Assembly (NCBI RefSeq): GCF_030140925.1
Contig: NZ_JARBWD010000001.1
Span: 434,001 to 498,000, forward strand
Direction: 5' to 3'
DNA from: Parerythrobacter aestuarii
Lineage (GTDB): Bacteria; Pseudomonadota; Alphaproteobacteria; Sphingomonadales; Sphingomonadaceae
DNA: 64,000 bases
Shown: positions 24,372 through 33,214 of the stretch, in pieces
Layout: every line of letters begins with the position of its first letter
How positions within the stretch are numbered: position 1 is the stretch's first letter
Notes under the pieces: generated by a model
What the model was told of the DNA's origin: nothing
Database searches by the model: none
Seen by the model: the letters and a program-made list of their open reading frames with translations, nothing else
Program-made: the position numbers and the translations under genes

Positions 24372-26191
24372 GTCAGCAGCGTTGCTTTTACGAGACCTCT
24401 CACGGCATTGCCGATGAAGAAGCCCTGTTCGAGATCTTCGATACGCACATCCCCTTCGACCACCCGGCCTTCCGCAATCAGAGACTGGCGCAAGACGCCG
24501 GGCAGCAGTCCGAGCGAAACTGGCGGTGTGATCAGCACACCATCGCGCGCGACGAACAGGTTGGTGATGCAGCCTTCGGTCAGCAAGCCATCGTCGCGCA
24601 GCAACAGGGCTTCGTCAGCGCCGGCCTCCTTCGCCACCGCCAGGGCGTCTTCATAGAAGCCCCGGTCGCTGGTCTTGTGTCGCAGCCGCCAGTCGCCCGC
24701 ATCGACAGGCAATGGCAGGATCGCACAACGTACCGGTTCGTCCCATGGCTTGCCCAGTGGCGCAGCTTCGAGCGCTGTTGCGCCGGAGCGGGCACAGGTG
24801 AGTCGCAACCGTGCCTGCGTTTCTAGGTCGAAGCACAGGGCCTGGATCTGGTTGCGTGCGGCGTGGCGGTCGAAAGCAAACCCCAGCTCGCCCGCGCTCG
24901 CCTTGATCCTTTCGAGATGCGCTTCCAGCAACGGGATGCCGTCTTCCGGATCGAACCGCATGGTCTCGATCAGGTGGAACCCCGGCGCGGTACATTCCGC
25001 ATTGCTGGCACGGGCAAAACCACCTTTGAGGATGGTCTCGCGCCACTCATTGGTGGCTTCGCTGTCTGCAACGATGGCGGAGCCTACGCCCAGAACCGCC
25101 TTCCCGCGCTGGTTCTCGACCGGCGTCAATCGCAGGGTGCGGATGGCCACGTTGAACGCTGCATTCCCGCTGGCATCGATCCGCCCGATTGCCCCGCAGT
25201 AGGGACCGCGGGCATCGCGCTCGACCTCATTGATGAGCTCCATCGCCCGGATCTTGGGGGCACCGGTGATCGAGCCGCACGGGAACAGCGCGCGGATGAG
25301 GTCGAGCGCGCCCTTCCCTGGCTGGAGGCGAGCATGGACTGTCGTTACCATCTGGTGGACCGTCGGATAGCTTTCGACAGCGAAGGGTTTCTCGACGGTA
25401 ACGCTTCCGGCCTCGGCCACGCGGCTGAGATCGTTGCGCATCAGGTCGACGATCATCAGGTTCTCGGCCTTGTCCTTCTCACTCCGCTGCAAGTCTTCGC
25501 GTAGCGCCGCATCGCTGGCCGGATCGGCGGAGCGGGGGCGGGTGCCTTTCATCGGCTTGGTGCGCGCCTGGCCGTCCTTCAGCGAGACGAACAGCTCAGG
25601 AGACAGGCTTAGCAGCCAGTGTGACCCATCGCAGATCAGCCCGCCATAGCCAGCCTGCGCCGCCGGTCTGAGCGCCGCATAGAGCGCGACAGGATCACCG
25701 GAATAGGCACCGGCCAGCGGCAAGGTGAGATTGGCCTGGTAGATGTCACCTGCCCGGATCGCTTGCTGGAGCGTGGCAAAGGCCTCGCTATAGGTCCCTT
25801 GCGACACTTGCGGATCGAGCGGGCCGAGCGAAGCGTTCCCTTCGGCCTTCCCGGCGAGCCAGCCGGGCACCTCATCAGGGGCCAGGACAGTCTCGCTTGA
25901 GAACAGGCCAAGCCATACCAGTGGCCCGGCCGCCCCGGTTCGAGCGGTCGCGATGGGTTGCAGTTTCGGCTCGATCGCCAAGCCTGCTTCGTAGGCGAGA
26001 TAGCCGGCAAGTGTGCCGCCTTTGGCGGCCTGGGCGGCGCGTGCGGCGTCGAGAACCGGCCCTACATCTTGTGGTCCATGCGCGACGAAGACTTCAGCGG
26101 CATCGGTATAGAGATGCGCCTGTGCGCCGCCGCCCGCGCGGGCATCGTCCAGCAATACGAAAGGAGCCTTCTGCGCCATCTCCTCCGCCAT
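24368..26191 (-). CDS. pabBC: Fused aminodeoxychorismate synthase component I / aminodeoxychorismate lyase
   Basis: Two folate-pathway enzymes that make p-aminobenzoate are joined in one 607-residue chain. The first ~360 residues are a chorismate-binding PabB domain (KPMKGTRPR, NLMIVDLMRNDLSRVAE, FPCGSITGAPKIRAMELI). The rest is a PabC-type PLP lyase of the branched-chain aminotransferase fold, with FHLIETMRFDPEDGIPLLEAHLERI (two blocks) and TEGCITNLFVARDG. Such fusions are known in many alphaproteobacteria. The start is uncertain between ATG 26191 (AAGGG upstream) and 26179; 26230 is also open. It leads the operon with rluA and arfB. Confidence 0.9.
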   Translation of the reverse strand: MAEEMAQKAPFVLLDDARAGGGAQAHLYTDAAEVFVAHGPQDVGPVLDAARAAQAAKGGTLAGYLAYEAGLAIEPKLQPIATARTGAAGPLVWLGLFSSETVLAPDEVPGWLAGKAEGNASLGPLDPQVSQGTYSEAFATLQQAIRAGDIYQANLTLPLAGAYSGDPVALYAALRPAAQAGYGGLICDGSHWLLSLSPELFVSLKDGQARTKPMKGTRPRSADPASDAALREDLQRSEKDKAENLMIVDLMRNDLSRVAEAGSVTVEKPFAVESYPTVHQMVTTVHARLQPGKGALDLIRALFPCGSITGAPKIRAMELINEVERDARGPYCGAIGRIDASGNAAFNVAIRTLRLTPVENQRGKAVLGVGSAIVADSEATNEWRETILKGGFARASNAECTAPGFHLIETMRFDPEDGIPLLEAHLERIKASAGELGFAFDRHAARNQIQALCFDLETQARLRLTCARSGATALEAAPLGKPWDEPVRCAILPLPVDAGDWRLRHKTSDRGFYEDALAVAKEAGADEALLLRDDGLLTEGCITNLFVARDGVLITPPVSLGLLPGVLRQSLIAEGRVVEGDVRIEDLEQGFFIGNAVRGLVKATLLT

Positions 26192-26287
26192 AGCCCTTGC
26201 GACGCGAAATGGAACCTTACTTGACCACATGCGCCTTGTGCCGCCACAGCGTCACAAACGCATGAATCTCTAGGGGTCCTTTCGATT

Positions 26288-27862
26288 ATGAGCCAGATAT
26301 TCCTCGGTCTCGCCGCCAATGGCGAAAAGCAGTATCTCGACCTAGGCCTTGCTAACCGCCACGGTTTGATTGCCGGGGCGACCGGCACCGGCAAGACCGT
26401 GACCCTGCAGGGCCTGGCGGAGAGCTTCTCGGCCGAAGGCGTGCCGGTATTCGTGGCCGATGTGAAAGGCGATTTGTCGGGCATTTCCATGTCCGGATCG
26501 CCGCAGTTCAAGCATGCCGACAAGCTGGAAGGCCGTGCCAAGGAACTGGGCATGGACGATTACGCCTATTCCGATAACCCGGCTGTCTTCTGGGACCTTT
26601 ATGGCGAGCAGGGCCACCCGATCCGCACCACCGTTTCCGAAATGGGGCCGCTGCTGCTGTCGCGCCTGCTCGATCTCAATGACACGCAGGAAGGCGTGCT
26701 GCAGATCGTCTTCCGCCATGCCGACGAGAACGGCCTGTTGCTGCTCGATTTCGGTGATTTGCAGTCAGTGCTGATGTGGGCATCGGAGAATGCCAGCGAG
26801 CTGTCGGGCAAATACGGCAATGTGTCGAAGCAATCGGTTGGCGCGATCCAGCGCCAGCTGCTGAGCTTCGAGAGCCAGGGGGCGGACCAGTTCTTCGGCG
26901 AGCCCGCGCTGGAAATCGACGATTTCCTTGCCGTCGACGAACAAGGCCGCGGCTATATCAACGTGCTCGCCGCCGACAAGCTGATGCGCAGCCCCAAGCT
27001 CTACGCCACTTTCTTGTTGTGGCTGCTGGCCGAACTGTTCGAAACGCTGCCCGAGGTGGGGGATCCGGAGAAGCCCAAGCTGGTGTTCTTCTTCGATGAA
27101 GCGCACCTGCTGTTCGACGATGCGCCCAAGGCCCTGCAGGAGAAGATCGAGCAGGTCGTGCGGCTGATCCGCTCAAAGGGTGTCGGAGTCTATTTCTGTA
27201 CCCAGAACCCGATCGACATCCCGGAAGAGGTCGCAGGCCAGCTGGGTAACCGGGTGCAGCACGCCCTGCGCGCCTTCACCCCGCGCGACCAGCGGGCGAT
27301 CAAGGCGGCTGCGGAAACCTTCCGTATCAACCCCGACCTGGATGTCGAAGAAGCCATCACCGAGCTCAAGGTCGGCGAAGCGCTTGTCTCGACGCTGGAC
27401 GAGGATGGCGCACCCACGGTGGTGCAACGCACGCTGATCAAGCCGCCGCGCAGCAGGCTGGGTCCGGTAACGGTGAAGGAACGCGCGATCATCAAGTCGA
27501 TCAGTCCGGTCGAAGGCAAATATGACGTTGCCGTCGATCGCGAAAGTGCCGAGGAAGTGCTCGCTGCGAAGGCCGCCGATGCTGCCGAGACCGCCAAGGA
27601 AGTCGAAGAAAAAGGCACCGAGGAAGTCGCCAAGCGCAGCCGCAAGACCACTTCGATGTGGGAGAAGGCCGGCAAGGCCGCGATGGGCGCTGCGGCCAGT
27701 TCCGCAGCGGCGCTGGTCGCGGCCAAGATCACCGGCAAGAAAAGCCGCGCCAATCCGATGAAAACGGCGGCCACTTCGGCAGCTGGGTCCATCGCGACGG
27801 AGCTCGGCGGAGGTCTGGCCGGGCGGTTCGTGCGCAACCTGATCGGCGGGTTGATGCGCTAA
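26288..27862 (+). CDS. HerA-like helicase/ATPase (DUF853, YjgR-like)
   Basis: A 524-residue P-loop ATPase of the HerA/FtsK superfamily. Walker A GATGTGKT is at residues 30-37, [10 protein letters not shown] follows, Walker [14 protein letters not shown] is central, and an Arg-finger block [21 protein letters not shown] comes after. This whole layout matches the YjgR family, whose role is unproven. The C-terminal ~100 residues are Ala/Lys/Glu rich and low in complexity ([16 protein letters not shown], then [18 protein letters not shown]). No NurA nuclease is adjacent, so it is not the archaeal-type resection pair. Its stop overlaps the histidine kinase stop (CTAA, 4 nt). Confidence 0.88.
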   Translation: MSQIFLGLAANGEKQYLDLGLANRHGLIAGATGTGKTVTLQGLAESFSAEGVPVFVADVKGDLSGISMSGSPQFKHADKLEGRAKELGMDDYAYSDNPAVFWDLYGEQGHPIRTTVSEMGPLLLSRLLDLNDTQEGVLQIVFRHADENGLLLLDFGDLQSVLMWASENASELSGKYGNVSKQSVGAIQRQLLSFESQGADQFFGEPALEIDDFLAVDEQGRGYINVLAADKLMRSPKLYATFLLWLLAELFETLPEVGDPEKPKLVFFFDEAHLLFDDAPKALQEKIEQVVRLIRSKGVGVYFCTQNPIDIPEEVAGQLGNRVQHALRAFTPRDQRAIKAAAETFRINPDLDVEEAITELKVGEALVSTLDEDGAPTVVQRTLIKPPRSRLGPVTVKERAIIKSISPVEGKYDVAVDRESAEEVLAAKAADAAETAKEVEEKGTEEVAKRSRKTTSMWEKAGKAAMGAAASSAAALVAAKITGKKSRANPMKTAATSAAGSIATELGGGLAGRFVRNLIGGLMR

Positions 27863-29256
27863 GGCGCTGGCAGGCGGATTTCTGCCCGCAACCCACCTTC
27901 GGCGCGATTGGAAAGCACCAGCGTGCCGCCATGCTGTTCGGCAATGGCGCGCGCGAGTGTGAGACCCAATCCCGCGCCACCAGTGGCACGGTTGCGGCTC
28001 GTCTCGCCGCGCTGGAAGGGCTCGAGCATGGTAGCGATCTGGTCGGGCCGGATGCCTGCCCCGTCATCATCAACGCGCAGGACAATGGTGGCGTTGGCAC
28101 GCAGCAGTGAAACGCGCGCGCGCTTGCCGTAACGCAGCGCATTGGAAATCAGGTTGCGCAGTGCCCGCCGCAGCCAGGTCAGGTGGATCGGGGCAACGAT
28201 CCGCTCGATTGCCTCCAGCGCGACCGGCTCACCCATGTCCTCGAATTCCTCGACCACCGATTCCACCAGTGCGCCAAGCTGGGCTGGCTCGGGTGGCTGG
28301 TCTGTCCGGCCGATCCGGGCGAGCGACAGGATATCGTCAAGCGAGCGAGTGATGTCTTCGATCCCAGCAGCCATCTTGTTGCGCTGCGCCTCGTCCCCGA
28401 CCGATTCGATCCGTACCCTCAGCGCTGCGAGCGGCGTCTTGAGGTCATGCCCGATCGCACCGAGCATCACGTCCTTCTCGTCGAGCATCGCCGCGATACG
28501 GTTTTCCATGGCGTTGTGCGCGGCTTGCAGGCGGCTGATGTCGTCTGGCCCGCGCGGGGCAAGCTGGCCGCTGGCATCCTGAGTCGCAGCAAAGCGTTCT
28601 GTGCGCTGAGTCAGGGCGGCGAGCGGTCGCGTGATTCTGCGTAACAGGAAGAAGAGCACGGCCATGAGGAAAACGAAGAGTACCAGCGTCTGGAGCACGA
28701 TCCCGCCAACCGCGCGTGGTTCGCGTGGCGGTATCGGGACCCGCGCCACGCGCCAGGGGCCACCTTGCTGCAGTTGGATCCCGGCAACGAGAATGCGCCT
28801 GTCCGCCCAGCCCGGTTGAGCAGCGAAACGAGGGCGATCACGCGCCAATTGCTGGAGCACAGGATCGTCACCGGCGACGCGCACGGTCGTCTGCAAAGTG
28901 ACCGGCTGCAGTCCCTGCCCAGAGAGAATCTCGCCAAGGCGTTCCGACCGCCCAACCGAATCGCGTTCCGCTGGGAGCAGCGGGCTGGATTCGCTGCTGC
29001 GGGTCCGCATCGGGCGGCCGGCGGGGCGGTCGATCTCCATCTCGCGGCCCATACGTTCGAGTGATCGACGAAACTGGCGACCGCGCGTGTCCGGATCAAT
29101 CAGCAGGCTCAGCGCAGCAGCATTGAGGACGGCGGCCTCGCGCCGGTTTTCGACCGCCCGGTAGAGCAAGACAGCGGAGACCGACTGTGCAACCAGCAGC
29201 GCGGCGCCGACCGCGAAAAGCGTCTGCCCCAAAAGGCTCCTGGGCCACAACCGCAT
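27859..29256 (-). CDS. Sensor histidine kinase, EnvZ-like architecture
   Basis: The 465-residue kinase has two transmembrane helices (about residues 10-30 and 185-205) bracketing a ~150-residue periplasmic sensor. A HAMP linker follows, then the H-box [13 protein letters not shown] with phospho-acceptor His 270, the N-box [13 protein letters not shown], and G-boxes DDDGAGI and [19 protein letters not shown]. The sensor is basic and Arg-rich with an acidic turn and shows no known fold. It starts just after the response regulator stop and is the third gene of the EF-hand operon, so calcium or another divalent cation is a reasonable candidate signal. That is inference only. Confidence 0.92.
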   Translation of the reverse strand: MRLWPRSLLGQTLFAVGAALLVAQSVSAVLLYRAVENRREAAVLNAAALSLLIDPDTRGRQFRRSLERMGREMEIDRPAGRPMRTRSSESSPLLPAERDSVGRSERLGEILSGQGLQPVTLQTTVRVAGDDPVLQQLARDRPRFAAQPGWADRRILVAGIQLQQGGPWRVARVPIPPREPRAVGGIVLQTLVLFVFLMAVLFFLLRRITRPLAALTQRTERFAATQDASGQLAPRGPDDISRLQAAHNAMENRIAAMLDEKDVMLGAIGHDLKTPLAALRVRIESVGDEAQRNKMAAGIEDITRSLDDILSLARIGRTDQPPEPAQLGALVESVVEEFEDMGEPVALEAIERIVAPIHLTWLRRALRNLISNALRYGKRARVSLLRANATIVLRVDDDGAGIRPDQIATMLEPFQRGETSRNRATGGAGLGLTLARAIAEQHGGTLVLSNRAEGGLRAEIRLPAP

Positions 29257-29259
29257 CGC

Positions 29260-30006
29260 TCAGTCCCGCGCCAGCGCCACGCGGGTGACATTGGCGGCAA
29301 AGCGGTAGCCGCCACCGCGGACGGTCAGGATCAATTGCGGATCGCGGCTGTCGGCTTCGATCTTGCGGCGCAAGCGGCTAACCTGGTTATCGACCGCGCG
29401 GTCGAACATATGCGCTTCGCGGCCCTGCACCATATCGAGCAGCCGGTCGCGGTCCAGCACGCTGCGAGGATGGTCGAGGAAAGCCCGCAACAAGCGGAAC
29501 TCGGCAGTGGAGATGGAGACGACGCTGCCGTCAGGATCGGTCAGTTTGCGCTTGAGCGGATCGAGGTGCCAGCCATCGAACTGGTAGAGCGCATCTTCTT
29601 CCGGTGAAGCGACCGCAGCGCGACCGGCCCGGCGCAGTACGGAGCGGATGCGCGCAACCAGTTCGCGTGGCTCGAACGGCTTGGGAACATAGTCGTCTGC
29701 GCCGATCTCCAGCCCGATGATGCGGTCGGTCGCTTCGCCTTTGGCGGTGAGCAGGATGACCGGCAGGCCCTTGGTTTCGGTCAGGAAGCGTGTCAGCGAG
29801 AGACCGTCTTCGCCTGGCATCATGATGTCGACCAGCGCGATGTCGGGGTGTTGGTTGAGCAGCACGCTGCGTGCGCCCGCACCACTTTCGGCTTCGGACA
29901 CGCGAAACCCCTGGCCGGTGAGATATTCGGCCAGGGGTTCGCGCAGGCTGGCCTCGTCATCGACGAGCAGGACGTGAACGGGCTTATCGGCCTCGCTTGT
30001 GCTCAT
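29260..30006 (-). CDS. OmpR-family response regulator
   Basis: The 248-residue regulator has a receiver domain (HVLLVDDEASLRE, phospho-acceptor Asp 60 in ALVDIMMPGEDG, Lys in LPVILLTAKGEATD) and a winged-helix DNA-binding domain ending VRGGGYRFAANV. ATG 30006 starts MSTSEADKPVHVLLVDD. Another ATG 18 bp upstream (30024) is possible and sits closer to the end of the EF-hand gene. It is paired with the histidine kinase directly downstream. Operators cannot be assigned with confidence, though the long palindrome ahead of the EF-hand gene is a candidate for autoregulation. Confidence 0.92.
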   Translation of the reverse strand: MSTSEADKPVHVLLVDDEASLREPLAEYLTGQGFRVSEAESGAGARSVLLNQHPDIALVDIMMPGEDGLSLTRFLTETKGLPVILLTAKGEATDRIIGLEIGADDYVPKPFEPRELVARIRSVLRRAGRAAVASPEEDALYQFDGWHLDPLKRKLTDPDGSVVSISTAEFRLLRAFLDHPRSVLDRDRLLDMVQGREAHMFDRAVDNQVSRLRRKIEADSRDPQLILTVRGGGYRFAANVTRVALARD

Positions 30007-30037
30007 CCCGTTGCCGGCCCCCATCCTGATTACCTGC

Positions 30038-30604
30038 TTACTGGCCGCGCTTTTCGGTCCGGAACGCCTGCATGGCGGCGCGGCGCTCTTCGCGGGTGAC
30101 CGTGCCGTCGCCATCGGTGTCGGCCTTGTCGAAGCGGGCCAGTGCCGCTGTCTGCAATTCAGCCTTCGTGACCTGCCCGTCACCGTTGGCATCGGCGGCC
30201 CTGATCATGCCGCCGGGGCCACCCTGTCCATGATGTCGGCCACCATGGCGACCCATGCGCTCGCCGCCCGGATTATTGGCACGCCGTTCGGCGCGCGCTT
30301 CGCGGCGTTCGGCACGCTTGTCGCGCATGGCTTCGTGGGCTGCGGCGAATTCGGTCCGGCTCAGCACACCGTCGCCATCGGTATCCATCTGGGCAAAGCG
30401 TTCGGCCATCTTGGCTTCGCGGTCGGCTTCGCTAAGGACGCCGTCACCATTGGCGTCCATTTTCGCGAACATCGCATCGGTGCGTTCGATCACCGTATCG
30501 CGGGTGGCGGGGCCACGTTCGGCGCGTTCGCCGAAAGGTTGGGCAATGGCGGCACCACCAGCAAGCAAGGCGCCGGTAGCGAGGACAAGGGACATCTTTT
30601 TCAT
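30038..30604 (-). CDS. Secreted EF-hand calcium-binding protein
   Basis: The 188-residue protein has a signal peptide (MKKMSLVLATGALLAGGAAIAQ) and four canonical EF-hand loops: DANGDGVLSEAD, DTDGDGVLSRTE, DANGDGQVTKAE and DTDGDGTVTREE, arranged as two pairs. A Gly/Arg/His-rich linker (GGERMGRHGGRHHGQGG) separates the pairs and could bind metal too. All loops keep the DxDGDG pattern, so calcium binding is likely. It is the first gene of an operon with the response regulator and kinase (gap 13-31 nt). Its GGAG ribosome binding site lies in a strong hairpin ending 4 nt before the ATG. A periplasmic Ca2+ buffer or a partner of the sensor kinase is the simplest idea. Confidence 0.88.
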   Translation of the reverse strand: MKKMSLVLATGALLAGGAAIAQPFGERAERGPATRDTVIERTDAMFAKMDANGDGVLSEADREAKMAERFAQMDTDGDGVLSRTEFAAAHEAMRDKRAERREARAERRANNPGGERMGRHGGRHHGQGGPGGMIRAADANGDGQVTKAELQTAALARFDKADTDGDGTVTREERRAAMQAFRTEKRGQ

Positions 30605-30608
30605 CACA

Positions 30609-30640
30609 GCAACTCCGTTAGTCGAAAACTACGGAGCTGC
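30609..30640 (-). promoter_or_regulatory. Leader hairpin that encloses the ribosome binding site of the EF-hand operon
   Basis: On the minus-strand RNA, GCAGCTCCGTAGT pairs with ACTAACGGAGTTGC (13 pairs, one G-U, one bulged A) around a TTTCG loop. The GGAG of the 3' arm is the only Shine-Dalgarno candidate, 8 nt before the ATG. The same palindrome could instead be a protein operator in DNA. Confidence 0.55.
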
Positions 30641-30690
30641 GAAGCGGACAGGGGGGAGAGGGGGAGGATTGGGGTCGAGCCCGCTTCGCA
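30638..30690. repeat. Inverted repeat TGCGAAGCGG/CCGCTTCGCA flanking a G-rich purine tract
   Basis: Perfect 10-bp arms (30638-30647 and 30681-30690) enclose a 33-nt spacer that is mostly purine on the plus strand, with G runs of 6, 5, 2 and 4 at about 30651-30674. It lies upstream of the EF-hand operon, next to the leader hairpin. A G-quadruplex on the plus strand is conceivable. The rest of the gap to 30826 shows no recognisable element. Confidence 0.5.
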
Positions 30691-30826
30691 ACTCACGAAG
30701 CCTGTTCTAGGCCCGCAGTGTCGCAGGAGTTTGCCCGTTTCAGGGCGATTTGTCGCTGATTGTATCAGTGCGCGACGTTCATTCATCTGTCTGAAAACCT
30801 GAACGCCGCGCCTCGGAATGTTCGTG

Positions 30827-31207
30827 TCAGCCCGCCTGCGTCATGCAGAAGGCATTGAGCTTGTTGCCATCGGGGTCGCGGAAATAGGCGGCGTAAAAGC
30901 CGTCGTCACCGCGCGGGCCGGGCTCACCTTCGTCGCTGCCGCCATTGGCGAGCGCGATATCGTAGAGTTCCCTGACCTTGTCTGGTCCATCGACCTGCAG
31001 CGCCACCATGGTGCCGTTGCCGACACTTGCTTCCTTGCCGTCGAAGGGCTTGGTCAGCGCGACACCTGCGGGACCATCCATGGTGCCCCAGGCGATGAAG
31101 CTGTCGAACTCCATCATCCGCCCGACGCCCATCGCCTTGGCAATGGCATCGTAGAACGGGGCATTCTTCTCGAGGTCGTTGGTGCCGAGTGTGACATAGC
31201 CGATCAT
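30827..31207 (-). CDS. VOC (glyoxalase/bleomycin-resistance) family protein
   Basis: The 126-residue vicinal-oxygen-chelate fold protein begins MIGYVTLGTNDLEKNAPFYD and ends YFRDPDGNKLNAFCM, with the usual FRDPDGN strand. One metal-ligand Glu is replaced: the position in the final strand reads Asn-Ala, so it may lack glyoxalase chemistry. AGGAGG lies 7 nt before the ATG. It is a single leftward gene; the large M24 peptidase downstream on the same strand is only loosely spaced. The substrate is unknown. Confidence 0.85.
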   Translation of the reverse strand: MIGYVTLGTNDLEKNAPFYDAIAKAMGVGRMMEFDSFIAWGTMDGPAGVALTKPFDGKEASVGNGTMVALQVDGPDKVRELYDIALANGGSDEGEPGPRGDDGFYAAYFRDPDGNKLNAFCMTQAG

Positions 31208-31291
31208 CGTGTGTCCTCCTGAAAACCGACTCGCACCTGCGACTCGGAGCAAGAGAACATTACTAGAACATCAGCAGTGTCACAAGCGCGA

Positions 31292-33100
31292 TCAGAGCGG
31301 TTCGGTATTCGCCATCAGCCAGTCGAGCACGTCGCCTTCGAGCCGCGAGGCCAGCAGCGAGCGGGTGTCGGCATGGTACCGGTCGAGCCAGGCGCGCTCG
31401 TCTGCTGTCAGCAGCGCAGGCTCGATCAGCGTGCGGTCGACCGGCACCCAGGTCAGGTTCTCGAACCCGAACCAGCGGCCCTCGTCGGCACCCTCGATGT
31501 TGCGCTCCTCGGTCAGGACCAGGTTCTCGATCCTGATGCCGAATTCGCCAGCCTTGTAATAGCCCGGTTCGTTGGAGAGGATCATGCCAGGCAGGATCGG
31601 TTCCAGCGTGCCGGCCTGAGCCCCGTTGATCTTGCCGATCCGCTGCGGACCCTCGTGGACGGAGAGGAAACTGCCTACCCCGTGACCGGTGCCATGGGCA
31701 TAGTCGGTCCCTGCCGCCCACAGGAACTGGCGCGCCAGGCTATCGAGCTGGCCGCCGCAGGTGCCCTCGGGGAAAATCGCCTGCGCAATGGCAATATGGC
31801 CCTTGAGCACGCGGGTGAAGCGGTCCTTCATCTCAGCAGTAGGCTCTCCCGGACCAACCCAGATGGTGCGGGTTATGTCGGTGGTGCCGCAAGGGTACTG
31901 CCCGCCCGAATCGCACAGGTAGATGCTGCCCGGCGGGATCGGGATATTGGTGTCTTCATCGACCTTGTAATGCGGCAGCGCGGCATGGCCGGCGGCGGCG
32001 GAGATGGTGTCGAAGCTGGTATCGCGCAAATCGCCATAGTGCTGGCGGAACTCCAGCAGCTTGGCCGCGGCGGTCAGCTCGTCGATCCCGCCTTTGGGCG
32101 CTTCAACGCTGAGCCAGTGGAGATACTTGCACACCGCCACCCCGTCGAGCGCCTGCGCTTCGCGGTGACCCTGCGCTTCGGCGGAATTCTTCACTGCCTT
32201 GGCAAGGATGGTCGGGTCGCGCTGCATTACCGGTGTCGCGCCGCCCTCTTCCAGCGCCAGCGCAATGGCGGCTACACCGTAGTCGGGGTCGATCGCGACG
32301 CGCTTGCCCTTCATTGCCTTGAGCGCGCCGTCGAATTCGCTGCGCTCGCGAATGGTCACCGCATTGCCGAGATGCTGCTTGAGCTCGGGGGTGACCTTTT
32401 CGCTGGCGATGAACAGTTCGGCGGTGCCGTCCTCATGCGCCAACACATAGGAGAGAGCGACCGGCGTGTGGCTCACATCCTTGCCGCGGATGTTGAGCAG
32501 CCAGGCCACCGAATCGAGCGCGGAGATCACCGCTGCGTCGAGCTTCTTGTCCTTCAGCCACTGCGCCACTTCGCTGCGCTTCTCGGCATGGCTGCGCCCT
32601 GCGAGGTCTTCGGCCTGGATGGTGGCCACGGCAGCGGAAGGGTCTGGCTGATCCTGCCAAACCGCATCGAGCGGGTTGCTCTCGACCGGGATTAGCTCAG
32701 CCCCGCCCTCGACCAGCAGTTTTGCAGCAGCCTTGGCCCAGCCGCGCGAGTGCAGCCACGGATCGAAGCCGATCTTTGCGCCTTCTTGCGCATTCTCGGC
32801 CAGCCACTTGGCCGGGCTGGTGGCAGGGACAGACTGGTAGGCAAACAGCCGTTCGTCGACCTGGTCGCGCACCTGCACGGTATAGCGCCCGTCGACGAAG
32901 ATCGCTGCCTTGTCCGCAAGGACGGCGGCGCTACCTGCCGATCCGCCAAAGCCGGTGAGCCACGCCAGCCGTTGGGCATAGTCACCCACATACTCGCTCA
33001 TGTGCTCGTCGCTGATCGGGATGACGAATCCGTCGAGGCCCTGCTTCTTCAACTGCTCGCGCAGGGCGGCAAGGCGGGCTTCATGGGTTTGCATCAGCAT
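31292..33100 (-). CDS. M24 aminopeptidase P family metallopeptidase
   Basis: The 602-residue enzyme has the long three-domain layout of cytoplasmic aminopeptidase P: two creatinase-like N-terminal domains and a pita-bread catalytic domain. The metal-site blocks are YLCDSGGQYPCGTTDITRT (ligand Asp), GTGHGVGSFLSVHEGPQ (ligand His plus the HEGP block) and LSNEPGYYKAGEFGIRIEN (ligand Glu). It removes N-terminal residues preceding proline. There is no signal peptide, so it acts in the cytoplasm. AAGGAT precedes ATG 33100. Its 5' end faces the divergent S9 oligopeptidase, about 115 bp away, and both act on proline-containing peptides. Confidence 0.92.
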   Translation of the reverse strand: MLMQTHEARLAALREQLKKQGLDGFVIPISDEHMSEYVGDYAQRLAWLTGFGGSAGSAAVLADKAAIFVDGRYTVQVRDQVDERLFAYQSVPATSPAKWLAENAQEGAKIGFDPWLHSRGWAKAAAKLLVEGGAELIPVESNPLDAVWQDQPDPSAAVATIQAEDLAGRSHAEKRSEVAQWLKDKKLDAAVISALDSVAWLLNIRGKDVSHTPVALSYVLAHEDGTAELFIASEKVTPELKQHLGNAVTIRERSEFDGALKAMKGKRVAIDPDYGVAAIALALEEGGATPVMQRDPTILAKAVKNSAEAQGHREAQALDGVAVCKYLHWLSVEAPKGGIDELTAAAKLLEFRQHYGDLRDTSFDTISAAAGHAALPHYKVDEDTNIPIPPGSIYLCDSGGQYPCGTTDITRTIWVGPGEPTAEMKDRFTRVLKGHIAIAQAIFPEGTCGGQLDSLARQFLWAAGTDYAHGTGHGVGSFLSVHEGPQRIGKINGAQAGTLEPILPGMILSNEPGYYKAGEFGIRIENLVLTEERNIEGADEGRWFGFENLTWVPVDRTLIEPALLTADERAWLDRYHADTRSLLASRLEGDVLDWLMANTEPL

Positions 33101-33214
33101 TTGATCGATCCTTGGGTATTCGTGTGTGCGCTCTTGTGTGCGTATGCCCCCTATCATAGGCCTTGCGGCACGGGCTTACCACCCAAGCCAGCGACAACAT
33201 GGATTTCACGACCG

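Noticed and set aside
26288..27862. HerA-type anti-phage system
   Set aside because: No SIR2, DUF4297 or nuclease partner is adjacent; the protein fits the chromosomal YjgR family and the neighbours are housekeeping.
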